DNA from: Hymenopellis radicata
Lineage: Eukaryota; Basidiomycota; Agaricomycetes; Agaricales; Physalacriaceae
Direction: 5' to 3'
Assembly: GCA_015501595.1 (NCBI GenBank)
Contig: JADNRX010000039.1
Span: forward strand, 62,001 to 126,000
Length of the DNA stretch: 64,000 nt
In this document: positions 31,166 to 42,891 of the stretch, one piece after another
Layout: each line of letters opens with the position of its first letter
Position numbering within the stretch: the first letter of the stretch is position 1
Notes under the pieces: model-generated
Told to the model about the DNA's origin: nothing
Database searches by the model: none
What the model saw: only the letters and a program-made list of their open reading frames with translations
Program-made: the position numbers and the translations under genes

Positions 31166-32438
31166 TCAGTGCACCCGACACTGCGTGAATACTTCTAGAA
31201 CGTACTCCGCCATAAGACGGTGTGTCTCTTTCGATGGATGCCTAAGTTATCGATATGATCAGAAGATGTAAGAGATGATGCTCAACGCGGAACGCACCCG
31301 CCGAACCACTGGAAGTAATGGTCTGGATCATGACACCATCCATACTCGTTACAGTCTTCCGAGCATGATGTACAAGCATCTGAGCTCACATATCCGAAGG
31401 GTACGTACCCCATGACTTCATCAAACACTGCGTCCCATATTGTCGAAAAGTCGACATAGGCAACGTTGAGTTGCTTGGGCCCAAGGTGGAAGTCCGCCAG
31501 TCCATCGTAAATAGTCTGCTTCCAAGCTTCTCCAGATGCGGTATGTGTACCTCTTCCATAGACGTCGAGTACAAGGAAGGATCGACCGTTCGTAGGGGGA
31601 TTAGATAAAATTTCAATCTGGTCGAGGACGACGTGGGATGCATTTTGCATATGGTCGCCATCAACTATCGCGATATCATCAATCGGAAGGTGAGATACAC
31701 CGAGCGGAGACGCACTTTGAGATGCTAGCCAGTCACTATAGACGATGGTGAGCTCCTCGCGCGAGATATTAGCACGAGTCACCAACTTTATTCCGAAGAA
31801 CATACTGTACAACGTCGTGTCTGGATCGAGCTGATGGTTCTGGCCCAAGAACGTCGCCACTTAACACAAAGCATCAGACCGAAGTTAAAGATGTACACTC
31901 CAATAGAAGATGTACTCTGTCCTAGGAAATCCACCTGACGAGGATTGCTCGGCCAAAGAGCCAGGTCTGTACATGCGGCCCATTGCTTTACTGAGGTCAG
32001 ATGGAGGGTCAAACACCAGCGAGGACGGCACGGAACTTACAGCATAGCTCAGAATATCAGCACCAGTAGCGTTAGCCACGTCCTCAGCCCATACGGGGCC
32101 GTTAGTCGACCGCCAGCCAGCAAAGGGATTGGGGGGTATTACGACAGCTGGGAGAAGCGTCGTCCCATTGTCAATCCCTCCATCGGTGAACGAGTCCTAG
32201 GCATCCTGGTGGTAAGCATAAAGTCTAAAGATACGACGAGTCAACATACCCCAAATGACACGATTGCCTTGAAGTTGGCAGGATTAACACCTGCATTCAG
32301 GTCGGAGACTGTGCCGTTCAGTGTACCGCATCGCGGAGAGACCGCTAGGTGGACAGGTGGCAAAAAGCTCTCTTGCCTCTGTGTCAGAGCGCTGGTCGTA
32401 CCAAGAAGAGAAGTAAGGAACGTGAACACCTTCTTCAT
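31166..32438 (-). CDS. Secreted SGNH/GDSL acetylesterase, CE16-like, copy B
   Basis: Starts MKKVFTFLTSLLGTTSALTQRQES, a signal peptide, so the product is secreted. Exon 1 ends ..VSFG and joins (gtatgt ... cctag) DSFTDGGIDNGTTLL, giving the catalytic-serine block G-D-S. Later exons give WAEDVANATGADILSYAQW, LWPSNPRQVDFLGQ, the block III motif FFGIND (via donor gttggtg and acceptor tatag), and finally DPDHYFQWFGGHPSKETHRLMAEYVLEVF with the catalytic D-x-x-H. CE16 enzymes remove acetyl groups from hemicellulose oligosaccharides outside the cell. The stop TGA is at 31166-31168. All motifs are intact, unlike the tandem copy A. Confidence 0.83.
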
Positions 32439-32486
32439 GATGAAGAGGACAAAGGCTACCGGGCCTCCATCCTCCTCGTTTTCTAG

Positions 32487-32494
32487 CTATATAG
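32487..32494 (-). promoter_or_regulatory. TATA-like box of esterase copy B
   Basis: CTATATAG on the minus strand, 49 bases before the ATG at 32438. Confidence 0.55.
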
Positions 32495-33554
32495 GAGCAT
32501 CTAAGAACATCGCTGGAAAGGAAGCGATGTTAGGAGGGTATGCAAGAAGACATTAAGCCGACAGGAAGATCGATCGTTAAGTTCGCGCGTCGGGCTAGAG
32601 TTCGCGGAATGAAGAGCTCTAGCTCTTTCTGGTATTTGAAGCCCTGAGAGATTTGTCGCCGTATGCAGCTCTGAACGTTCTGTACCGCACGCGCAGACGT
32701 AGTTGACCGTTGTGGTCAGAGTTGGAAATCAGGCACGCTCGGCGTTTGATCAGCTTCCATCACACCGACTTCAAGGATAACGTTCAAGATGTCAGATACT
32801 TGTTCAAGAATGTCGAATGTTCAAGAATGTTCATTCACACAACAGAGTAGATCTTGCATTATTGGAGGATTGTTGGCTTCTTTCGATGAAAGAATGGATA
32901 TGTCTCCCTTCAAGTACTTTCTTGGGATCTCCTCTCACCAACCTCATACGACTCTTAAGCTGAACCCCTTACATACTACATATCACTGATCAGTGCACAC
33001 GAAAGCATCCGCATTAGAAGCAAGAACAACAGATTGATCAGAGTAGTCAGAAATGACCAAGTTTTAGAAATGTGCGGCGCACATGAACCAAATATTCCTT
33101 ATCCTCATACACCGTCGATCCACACTCCGTGTACTTACGGGCGGCTTCACGGTGAACGTAAGGAGAGTATTTTCGTTTGTGGCGAGTAATGTCGGTCCAG
33201 CGTTTCGGTTTGCCTTCGTTATATATCCGAAATACCCGATGACAGCCGACATAGCAAACCATTAACGTCGCCCCGGTGTCAAGCTGGACCTTAGATAAGC
33301 TTTCTAGTTGACCGAGAGTGGATTCCGGAGTAATCCACGGACCGAACTCCCGAGCCGCTCATCTTACGGTCGGACCGTTGATGCGACGGAGAATGGAGGG
33401 CGGAGATGCGCGGCGTTTCGAAAAAAAGGGGGGGAGGGGTGTGGGGTCCAAATTGATCCTTCTTGTCAAGTGGACACGAGTATTCGGAGGAAGGGTATAA
33501 TCACAAAGGGCTGAAAGAGTCGGCGATAATGGACACTTAGTTAAGAAGGAAGTC

Positions 33555-33580
33555 GTGCGGTGTAGTAGATATCACCGCAC
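33555..33580. repeat. Palindrome, inverted partner of 30670-30695
   Basis: Arms GTGCGGTG (33555-33562) and CACCGCAC (33573-33580) around a 10-base loop. It is embedded in a roughly 100-bp segment that is the reverse complement of 30655-30768 with scattered changes. Confidence 0.6.
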
Positions 33581-34653
33581 CCAAACCTGACCTAACGTGA
33601 TGTGTGAGTTACAGGCGCAATCAGCGTTTTAAACCGGGAACCTTACAGATCGAAGGGGTATAACCTCTCTCTATTTCCGAACGGTAACGACAAGGTTAGC
33701 GAATTGGGGGCGAGCGATGGTGAGAAGAGCGGGGGTGTAGCAGGCGTAGCCGGCAAATAGACTAGTTAGTACCCGTCGCGCTCATGGCGAATGTCACCAT
33801 TTCAGAGTGGGTACAACCTATATACTAGAAAGCGTAAGGCAAGCCGCTGTAAGGAATAGAAGCTGACTCACAAGTGCGAACTGTGGTCTTCTAGAACGAA
33901 TCGTTGCGCCAGAGTCGGCCCAAGGAAACGCTAGTGACCCAAATACCTGAAAAGAAAGCTATGAAGCCGAGGACATCAGTTGACAGAACGTACGAAAGAC
34001 GCAAGACACCAAGAACTTGAAGTAAGAAGATCGAGAACAACGCTCATATAGCTAAGGAGGGAACGGCAGAATGGAATTCATGAATTATTGGAATTCTTTG
34101 AAAAATGCGTACGAGCAGCTAAAGATATGACGTTGAGCACTGTCTAGCGGCTCTGGAGTCCCATCGAAGACAGAAAAGCTTTGTCGAGGGGAGCTGGGGC
34201 GTTTCGGAAACCATGAATGTAGAGTAGCTTTAGCATCTAAGAAAGACGATGTGCATCCTCGGATGCGCTGCATATGAGCGAGACAACTTTGTTTCGTCTC
34301 TATCAAAAGGAAATTGAGATAACATGTCATATTTTCGTACAAGAATACTCACGAGAGCAGGTCGTTTATCAGCAGTTGTCCATATCAAGAGAGCAATACG
34401 CCGAGCTGCAGCTCGACGCTTAGGCATATTTAGCACCGAGTCATCGATTCCCGAATACTATCCAGGTAAGTCCCTCTTTGATTTCGCGCAAATTGTCCGA
34501 CAACTTTGGTGGCGGTGGTCGAGAAGCAGCAGGACGCTCGTAGTCATATCGCTCTGTCCAAGCAATTAAGTATATATGGTTCATTCATGTCAGGAAAGTG
34601 CACGGACTGACGAGAGTGCTGTTTAAGCGCTCTTTCCATCTCTTCGAATACGT

Positions 34654-35170
34654 TCAGTGTAACATTTTGCTTCCTCTCCACTGGACCCGATTTCTCTGGA
34701 TACTTGACGGCCATTCGGATTGCGGCACGCCCATGGCAGTAAGCTGCGTAGTCAATTCCGCGATCTTCTCCTGATACACGTCAAGTGACTCCTCGTAGAC
34801 GTCGTATACGCAAATTGCGCATCCCGACATGCAACATTCTATTTTCATATAAGATTAGTTTACCTAAATCCTTTCGACATGTACATACCATCGGACTCGG
34901 GAGGTCGCGGCTTGTCAGGGACCACTAAACCTCTGAAGATGTTCAACGGTTTCTTCGGCGTCAAACGAGGCGGATGTGATGATTCCTCGTGCTCCTTGAC
35001 TCCAATTGCTCTAGTCCATCTCTGAGGGCTTGCTTTTCTCGGAGAGATTTTTCCAGGCGAATGTAGCGGTCAGAAAGGTTCTGGCCGCGACCAACAGCCC
35101 TTATGCGCGTAGAATAGGTCCTTCTGATAGGCACTGGCTGCCGTAATGCTCTAGCCAGCGCTAAGGACAT
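34654..35170 (-). CDS. Oxidoreductase-like domain protein, probably mitochondrial
   Basis: Exon 1 starts MSLALARALRQPVPIRRTYSTRIRA, an Arg-rich, acid-free presequence typical of mitochondrial import. After a probable intron (gttggt ... cctcag) it reads RWTRAIGVKEHEESSHPPRLTPKKPLNIFRGLVVPDKPRPPESD. It then splices by gtatgt/atag to ECCMSGCAICVYDVYEESLDVYQEKIAEL. The CCMSGC-x-x-CVYD signature is that of the Oxidored-like (OXLD1) domain, found in small mitochondrial proteins across eukaryotes. The biochemical role is poorly known. The first intron is inferred from frame only. The C-terminus is short (QWRGSKMLH, stop at 34654). Confidence 0.75.
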
Positions 35171-35232
35171 GAAGACATGAAGAAGGAGGTGCTGACAATA
35201 ATGACAAAGTAGTAGCCGTGGGAATTCACTTC

Positions 35233-35448
35233 CTATTCCTGTACGCCGGATTCGGACCGAATGCTCCGAGCAATTTGTCTACACCTTGCCTCGTTGCCCC
35301 CACAGTGTTCTAGTGTTGGTAAGGTCGGAACGCGCAGGGAATGGAATCCCGCCTTTTGGAGCGCGTCAAACGCGTCCTGTACAGTTTGTCGGCTAGTATT
35401 GACCCCAGGTCTCAATTCCATAATATCTTCTACGACCTTCGAAACCAT
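35233..35448 (-). CDS. Hypothetical short ORF (71 codons)
   Basis: MVSKVVEDIMELRPGVNTSRQTVQDAFDALQKAGFHSLRVPTLPTLEHCG has a coding-like composition. It lies between the oxidoreductase-like gene and the first MYND gene, but no family, splice partner or promoter signal was recognised. It could be part of a longer minus-strand transcript or nothing. Confidence 0.25.
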   Translation of the reverse strand: MVSKVVEDIMELRPGVNTSRQTVQDAFDALQKAGFHSLRVPTLPTLEHCGGNEARCRQIARSIRSESGVQE

Positions 35449-35514
35449 TCCATTGGTCCAATCCTCTCACTGAGACGGTGAGACCCCTGCGGCTCTTTGT
35501 CTCTTACCCTCACG

Positions 35515-36162
35515 ATGAGCATCTTCACTTTCAACATCAAATCCGGGTCCAACCAAGTCACTGCTGCACTGGCGGATCTCTACACCCATTTCGCCTTGGT
35601 GCTGCCATATGAAGTGCCAGACGACAGCTCTAACCCACTCGAAACCTCTCCAATCATTGCATTCCTGACTACCTTCTCTGACGACGATCCCTTTCCCCAA
35701 CCCAGTCCTGATGGCAAAATGCGTTTCTGCATGAAGACCTACTCCGAGAACGAAGGCCTTCTGCCCCAGTTGATTCAACTTGGTGTGCTTCAGAGGGCTC
35801 CGGGCGTCGCGGAGCTGCAGAACGGACCTCTCGTCGACGTATTGCTGGACGACTGGAAGGTTAGCCACGCCTGTCTGAACTGCACTAGACCGGGGATGAC
35901 GGGCGCGGTCTTCGAGTACCAAGACGCGCCACGCTTGCAATGTTGCAGCAAGTGCAAGACGGCATATTATTGTGATGCTCAGGTATGCTTATCGTTTCAA
36001 ATCTAAATTGGTGATACTGATTTTTGTATGTAGTGCCAGAAAGATGACTGGAAGGTACACAAGAAAGACTGTGATTTGTGGCGTACCAATCGCCCTGAGG
36101 CGATGAGGATCATGGAAAATACACGACGGGCAGATATGTCTGCTTTCCTAGGTCTGTCGTAA
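35515..36162 (+). CDS. MYND zinc-finger protein 1
   Basis: The N-terminal region (MSIFTFNIKSGSNQVTAALADLYTHFALVLPYEV ... FCMKTYSENEGLLPQLIQLGVL) precedes a C-terminal MYND finger. The finger reads CLNCTRPG ... CCSKCKTAYYCDAQ, then after one intron (gtatgct/tgtag) CQKDDWKVHKKDC. The cysteine and histidine spacing fits the MYND consensus for two zinc ions. MYND fingers mediate protein-protein contacts. The N-terminal part is shared only with the next gene here. Start at 35515 in cacgATGAGC; stop TAA at 36160-36162. It is a tandem paralogue of the gene at 36351, about 190 bp apart. Cellular role unknown. Confidence 0.82.
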
Positions 36163-36350
36163 GCACGTAATGGATCTGCGTTGGAAGCATGGCCAACGCC
36201 ATGCATTAACCTAGTGAATTCGGAGCTCGAGACTTAGTTGTTTTGGGGTGCTCAAAATGCAACAGCTTCGATTCTTTCTCAGATCGCTCGCTGATCGTGC
36301 GAACAGGGTGTAGTCTACTGCTCCTGTGTCATCGCTCTACCCCTTCCACC

Positions 36351-37036
36351 ATGACTGTCCGCACATTCGACATCAGACTTGGCTCTCAGAAAGTGAAAGC
36401 GTGTCTAGCTGACATGTATACTCATTTCGTCCTTGCCTTGCCCTACGAGCTCCATGAGGATACCACTAACCCCCTCGAAAAGTCTCCACTCATTGCATGC
36501 CTCACTACATTCTCTCAGGACAATACTTTTCCTGCTCCTAATCCACACAATGACGCCCCGCGCTTCTGCATGAAGACCTATTCGGAGAACAAGGGGCTCT
36601 TAGCTCAGCTTACTGAGTTGGGTGTTCTTGAGAGGGTCCCTGGTCTTGCAGAGTTGCAGAATGGTCCTATCGTGGAGGTGTTGTTGAAGAGTTCGGAGAT
36701 CAGCCACGCATGTCTCAAATGCACTAGACCGGGACTTTTAGAAGCGGTATTTGAGTTGGACGATGACGCGCCACGCATGCAGCAGTGTAGCGGGTGCAAG
36801 CAGGTGTTCTACTGTAACTCTCAGGTAAGCGTGTATCTGCCTCTGGGGACTACTATGATCTCATCGATGTGCAGTGTCAGAAGGCTGATTGGAAGATTCA
36901 CAAGAAAGAGTGTGAGATGTGGCATCTTGATCGTCGAGAGGTTATCAGAGTTATAGAAAATACGCGCCGGGCAGAAATGTGTGCTTTCCTTGGCTTGTCG
37001 GAGAAGGATGTTTCAACAACCTCAAACAGAAATTGA
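36351..37036 (+). CDS. MYND zinc-finger protein 2
   Basis: Starts MTVRTFDIRLGSQKVKACLADMYTHFVLALPYELHEDTTNPLEKSPLIACLTTF and continues FCMKTYSENKGLLAQLTELGVLERVPGLAELQNGPIVEVLL. The finger is CLKCTRPG ... CSGCKQVFYCNSQ, then via gtaagc/tgcag CQKADWKIHKKEC. It shares gene structure with MYND protein 1, including the intron position inside the finger between YC-x-x-Q and CQK. A slightly longer C-terminus (SEKDVSTTSNRN) ends at 37036. The order and orientation indicate a tandem duplication. Confidence 0.82.
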
Positions 37037-37807
37037 ATTTTGTGGAGGCTGAGGTTGAGATAGTCATGGAGAGCTGTTGCTGTGAATAGCATATTCATCT
37101 GTGTGCTTTAAATTACCTTCGCTTGAAAGAGATCGACGTCAGATATGCTAAGTCAGTGCTAAGTACATAATGTGTGAAAAGGTATAATCAGTGTTTTCAC
37201 AACAACGACCAGTAAGTTTAACAAATCCAAAAATTCCTACGACACGTCCTAGTTCAAAGGCAACCTCTATATCGATGTGGCAATATTGATATAGTCAGCC
37301 ACTTTGGCCTCGAATCCAGGGGTCGGAACCTGAACGCCTCGACCCAATTTATTCTTCAATACCCGACACCATCATGGGGACGTCGAAACGGTCTACCTGC
37401 TTCATTTTCATGGTGTCCGAGATGCATCGAACTTGGTTGATCAGTGATGACGGAAAGTGCTGTGGGTGACAGTGGATCCACCTTTTGACTCCGTACCATG
37501 ACCACCCGCTGCCGGTGCCAGTAAATCCTCCTCTCTTGCTCCTGCTTTCTTGCTCTTTTTATTGTGATATTTAACTGGGAAACGACCTCTATTACTGCGT
37601 CAGAGGCGCCGGGAAGATCCAACGCGGTACGGGTTTAATTAACGGAGGAACGAGACAGACAGCATCTTAATTGTCTGGCTTAATCGGTGTTATACCGTCC
37701 GTGACCACAACTATAGTCCCTCTGAAAGACGAGCATAAAGCCTCTTTCTGCCGTCTGTTCCACACGGCAATCGCCATTCTTACCATTAGACGCGGTCAGT
37801 GTACACA
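37037..37807. other. Intergenic region upstream of SET2
   Basis: No supported gene in 771 bp. A minus frame at 37356-37622 shows no motif. Confidence 0.5.
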
Positions 37808-40800
37808 ATGAGCTTATTCGACGACGACCACGACGTGATCATGCCGCCCCCGACGGCGCAACCGGATGCGCTCGACGCCGGCGATGACACGGAGCGCGAG
37901 GACAAGCCCGTCGTTGATCAATCATCACTTTCAACGCCCACCACCATGATGACCGACACTCCGCCCCCAACGACGGCCGACTCGACGGCGTCCATGGCCA
38001 GCCCTTCCCCGGCGTCCTCCAAGAGTCCTACACCCCCACCGACAAAGGCCGGTCCCTCGAAAAAGAAGAAAAAGGCGCCTTTGCCCATCCAGTTGATTGG
38101 GGACCTGCCCATCGCCCGCGCAGAGGCGCTCAGCACGTTCACGGAGATGCAGTTCAACTCGTATCAGTCACAGAGGATGGGATTGTCGCGTGAGACGATG
38201 GAGAGCATGAATTGCGACTGTACTTTCAAACCTGGTGCGTTTACTGTAAAATGTAGTCACAGCTGGCAGTCTCACCTGGCACGTAGGCAGAGACGAGCCA
38301 TACATAGCCTGCGGGCACAACTCGGACTGCATAAATCGTCTCACGCAGGTCGAGTGCCTCGCTGGTGAATGTCGCTGCAAGGAATTCTGCCAGAACCAAC
38401 GGTTGGTGACCTGCCACCCATACACCATTCGCCACATTCTCATACATCGCCCTCCCACAGCTTCCAAAGCCACGAATATGCCAACATCGACATAGTAAAG
38501 ACAGAAAAGAAGGGTTTTGGGCTTCGAGCAGAGGAGGACATCGAAAGGTGCGTTTCTCGCCCGCTGATGGCCCACAGTACTCACCGCGACATAGGGACAC
38601 CTTTATATACGAATACATCGGCGACGTCGTGGACGACAAAAAGTTCAAGCGCCGTATGAGGGATTATGCAGAGGAGGGCATAAAGCACTTTTACTTCATG
38701 ATGCTCCAGAAGGACGAATTCATCGACGCAACCAAGAACGGCGGCATCGGGCGCTTCGCCAACCACAGCTGTAACCCAAATTGTTATGTTGGGAAATGGA
38801 CCATTGGGCATCGAGTGCGCATGGGTATCTTCGCCAAGCGGAATATTAAGCAATACGAAGAACTGACTTTTGACTACAATGTCGACCGTTACGGCCACGA
38901 TGCGCAGGTATGCCATTGTGGGGAACCGCAGTGTGTTGGTTTCATTGGAGGCAAGACACAAACACTCAGCGATGATATGCTTGAAGGTCAGCTTCTCGCC
39001 TCTTGTTCGTTCGATATACTGACTTTCTTGCAGCACTCGGTGTGGATGAAGATGACGTTGGCGAGTACAAGACCTCGAAGAAGAGGAGAGGCAAGAAGCT
39101 CGACGATCCAGACTTTATGGTGCGTTTGTTTTCAGTTCTGAACTGAAAGAAGACTTATAGTTTTGCAGCCGACGATGCGGTTCATCAAGGTCAACGAGGT
39201 TGCCAAGGTTATCCAGGCCCTTCGCCAAAACTCCTCGCCCAAGATGGTTTACAAGCTACTCACCCGTATCAAGGTATGTTGATCCTCATTCGCATATTTT
39301 GGCACGACTAAAGCACCTATACAGATCACGGAGGATCCTTCCATTCTGCGACAAATTATGCGTCTGCGTGGACTTACTCTTATGAAAAATATATTGGAGG
39401 ACAACTCGGACAATATTGAACTGATTTCACTGGTGAGGACCTCGTCCGATTCATCGTTTCTGCATTTGCTTATCGTTATTCAGACCCTCGAATGTTTGCT
39501 GACATGGCCACTAACGCAGAGAAACAAAATTGAGGACTCGCAGATTGAGATGGAGCTGGACAAGTGTCTTGAGTCGACGGACGACACCGTGAAGGAGCTG
39601 AGCACCAAGGTGAACACCTTCCTCAGAGCTATGGCTTAATGCTGATTCTTCATTAGCTGAAAGCGCAATGGGAGACTTTGGCCGTGGGCTACCGGATACC
39701 GAAGCGATCTGCGGAGGTAAGATTCTCATTTCGTTGTTGAAATAATCTAAGCAGTTCTCTCGCAGGCGCTTACCGGTGAATTGGAGAAGACCGAGTCGCT
39801 CTGGGATGTTGTGGACTTCGGCTCGAAAGAGGCGTCGCCTCCGCCAGAGAATAAACGTTTCCGATTTGACTACGAAAGGGTGGACAGCATTCACCCCGTC
39901 CTAGCCCACTTGCCGACAGGCACCCCCACACCGGTGTTCCCTCGGAGACGCCCGCGGCCCGACCTCAAGTACCTTGTTGAGGTGCAGAAGGCTGAGGTGC
40001 AGAAGACTGTCAACTTAAGCCCGTATAGGATTAATGCAATTATTGAAGCAGCCAAGGAGGAGGCAGCAGAGGAGGAGGAGATGCGACAGATACTCAAGGA
40101 ATTGGAGGAGGAGAAGAAGTCGTGGGAGGAGGCGGAGAAGGAGAGACGGAGGAAAGAACACATGGAACGAAAGGAGAAGGAGAAGGCTCACCGTCACGGC
40201 AGCGGTAGCAGCAAGAAACATCGTCATGAGTCGGCGGAGCAGAGGGAGGCGAACAAGGAGAAACGCTTGTTGAAGCTGGTTGGCGCGGTTGTGGTCAAGT
40301 CGATGTCGAAGTATGCCCATCAGATGGAGCACGACACGTTCAAGAAGCATGCTAAAGAGGTATATGACAATTCATTTTCTACTTTGCGGTTGACCGGCAC
40401 TGATTGTTGATGCAGCTTACCCAAATCATCGCTGAGAAAGAGAAGAAATCATCATCCTACAAGGACAACAAGCTCGAGGCGCTTTCTGATGAGAAAGTGG
40501 TCAAGATCAAGAAGTTTGCGAAGGAGTATATCGCCAAGGTGCTTCGGAAGCTGGAAAAGGCGGGCAAGCTGAAGAAGCGCGAGGCTAGTTCCAAGGGCGC
40601 GGACTCGGAGGCGGGCCCGTCGAACAGTGCTTCTATGCCCTCAGAAGAGTCGATTCTGCAGGGCTTGACGGCCGAGGTGGATGATAGGACGAATGGGGAT
40701 GGGGAGGATGATTCGGCAAGTGATACTGACGAGGATGGGGACGGGGACGGGGACGGACGGGACGACAGGGATGTGAGTATGGATGTGAACATGATGCCGT

Positions 40801-40919
40801 CGATGAGTCGCCCTCCGGATTCGGAGAGTCCGATGGAGGTCGACCCACCGACGTATGAGCAAGCTTTGGTCAATGGTCATCGAACAGTACCGATGCCAGT
40901 GATAGGGAAGGAGTCATGA
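37808..40919 (+). CDS. SET2: Histone H3 lysine-36 methyltransferase SET2
   Basis: The N-terminus is Ser/Thr/Pro-rich ([15 protein letters not shown]). The AWS domain spans two exons: [10 protein letters not shown] | [17 protein letters not shown], then [18 protein letters not shown]. The SET domain follows with [53 protein letters not shown] and the post-[17 protein letters not shown]. Downstream are a WW/coiled-coil-like charged region ([31 protein letters not shown]) and a C-terminal helical region with [23 protein letters not shown] and [17 protein letters not shown]. The last corresponds to the SRI domain that binds phosphorylated Pol II tail. An acidic tail with DGDGDG repeats ends at 40919. 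The enzyme methylates H3K36 during transcription elongation. A fragment of its AWS exons is copied at 30847-31150. Confidence 0.9.
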
Positions 40920-41073
40920 CAGTGTTTATACTATCCGGGATGATTTATTGTATTTTGTTGTGTTTTTCCTTTGTCGCACAACCTAAGTTAAAAGTACTCG
41001 AAGGGAAGCCATCACATAACCCCAAATCAGAAATCTCTCACGATCACTTTTTCACGTCTGACCACCATCTTCA

Positions 41074-42038
41074 ATGGATTGGGAAGAAGAATATAACGCG
41101 ACGCGTTCCTCCGGGTCAACGACGTTGGTCGCCTCTTCAGCATCGTCTGGCGCCCGTGCCACCGACATTAACACGCGCCGCGCCCCGTCGCCCGATGCAA
41201 TGTCAATCTTCGACGAACCAGCAGCGACAACGCCTCTTCAACAGTTGATACGACATTGGATGAATGAGCGACACGCGCCGACGATATTGCCTGCGCAGGA
41301 ACAGCTGCTCGGTTTCTTACTGGACCACATCCGACGCCAGGTACGTCTACATCGCGCTTTGATCTTGTCCCCGACCCAAGTTATTCGCAGACAGACACAG
41401 TTCAGGCGCTGCGAGGCGACCCGTCTACGTCGGAAGAGGAGCATATCCGTATCGTGCTCGTCCAGACAGAGGTCGAACAAGTCAAATTCATTGTGCGCTC
41501 CTACATCCGCACGCGTCTGTTCAAGGTACGTTCGGTCCTCATCCAATTTGTGCCACTCTGAACGGTGTTCTCAGTAGATTGAAAAATTCGCGCGTTTTAT
41601 ATGTACGGATGAAGAAACACAACGTCTTTTGACCACGGCCGAGCGTCAGTTTGCGATGAGCCACGCCAAGAACGTTGACCGCCATTTCAACCTCACCGTG
41701 CTGCAGAGTCTGCCGCCAGGACAGGCGTACTTGGATCATACACATGAATGGGAGCCTGAAATGAGTGCGTGTTGTCGTAATTTCTTGTCGTTTGTTGCTG
41801 ACATGAACCCGAAGCGACGCGTCCGAATAGAGATCGTGCAGTCTTTGCTTACGCTCTTAGAGCGTGTCCGCCTGTTCGCTTACCGAGGTATCTGCAGTTT
41901 CTTCTGTAAATGCCCCCCTCTGACCATATTTGGATCCTTAGCGGACTACCGTTGGAGTTTAAGAAAAACCAGCTTTCTGTGGTGCCGTATCATGTTGTCG
42001 AAGAGTTTGTTCTGAGAGGCGATATAGAGCTAGTATAA
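41074..42038 (+). CDS. SLD5: GINS complex subunit SLD5
   Basis: The helical domain reads TPLQQLIRHWMNERHAPTILPAQEQLLGFLLDHIRRQ, then IRIVLVQTEVEQVKFIVRSYIRTRLFK and IEKFARFI. This matches the Sld5 A-domain (W-x-NE-x-xAP, RSYxRxRLxKIEKF). The C-terminal B-domain is spliced from RPNRDRAVFAYALRACPPVRLP to SGLPLEFKKNQLSVVPYHVVEEFVLRGDIELV, with stop TAA at 42036-42038. GINS joins Cdc45 and Mcm2-7 in the replicative helicase in the nucleus. It lies 154 bp after SET2 on the same strand. Short introns interrupt it, for example gtacgt near 41341 and gtatct near 41889. Confidence 0.85.
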
Positions 42039-42891
42039 CGAACAGGTTAGTCAGTTTCTTTTCGCTCCGAGGTAGTGTTCTGACACTACTTTCGATATAT
42101 AGCCACATTTGTGATAGAACTTTGTATGAAATGTATCACAGTTGCCACAGGTCGCGCGGCGGAGTGGACTTTGATTTACTACGCGGTGACACCACGTATT
42201 CTTCTGCACTTTCCGGGATCTTCGCTGATGAGGACGGTCTTGGGAGGCATCGACATTTCACTGCTAGCGTATGTTCTCGCGCGCCGACAACAAATTTTCA
42301 TGCCGACCAGCTGAGAGATGAGCTGGTGACGTCTTTCATCCCGTTGGGAGAAAATTCAATACACGAGTCGTAGAAGAATACGGAGCAAGACTCGGCCTGT
42401 CTCTTCGAGAAGGACGCGGGGCACCAGTGATACGCAGCATCTGATGCATGGACAACGATATGGATGTCTCGTACGGAGTGCCATGACGCGCAGCCTTCGG
42501 TTCGTTCGCCCCATCACCCCATTGCCTAAATACGCGATGACTGGATTTCTGGCTTTAGAACACAGACGGCCAACACGTACGCTAATCGTGTACCTTGTAC
42601 GTTCGTGGTGATTTATCTTCAACTTTCGAGCTCTGCCATCACCACGGCAATTCTAGATGATGATAGTAAACCGCGGCGCTGCTATTCGTTCCCCGGACAG
42701 TGCTGACGATATGGTATTGCCATTAATGTACTAATTACTTCCTTCGACGACTTACATACGAGTTGACGAACTTGCGTCCACGGTACGCAATCCTTTTACA
42801 GTGGTACATGAACAACGGAGTTCGGTGGGGTGATGGCGAAGGAATCTTTTGGATTATAGGTACTTTGAGCATTCGGATTATGGTGTAGGTT
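42039..42891. other. Intergenic, one coding-like plus frame
   Basis: A plus frame at 42122-42373 (RGGVDFDLLRGDTTYSSALSGIF) has coding-like composition but no recognised motif or partner exons. Otherwise nothing is seen. Confidence 0.4.

Larger units (their letters stand above)
31166..33260 (-). repeat. Tandem duplication unit B
   Basis: Matches unit A at 28250-30490 in direct orientation. The SET2 fragment sits between the two units. Confidence 0.75.
32439..34653. other. Intergenic region upstream of esterase B
   Basis: No gene supported. It holds the duplicated flank (to about 33260), a G-rich run near 33421-33445 (aaaaaaaggggggg), the inverted repeat 33493-33593 and short frames on the minus strand at 34085-34436 (KRRAAARRIALLIW) with no motif. 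Confidence 0.45.

Noticed and set aside
40015..40350. Leu-rich minus-strand frame resembling membrane segments
   Set aside because: It is the complement of the Glu/Lys/Arg coiled-coil region of SET2.
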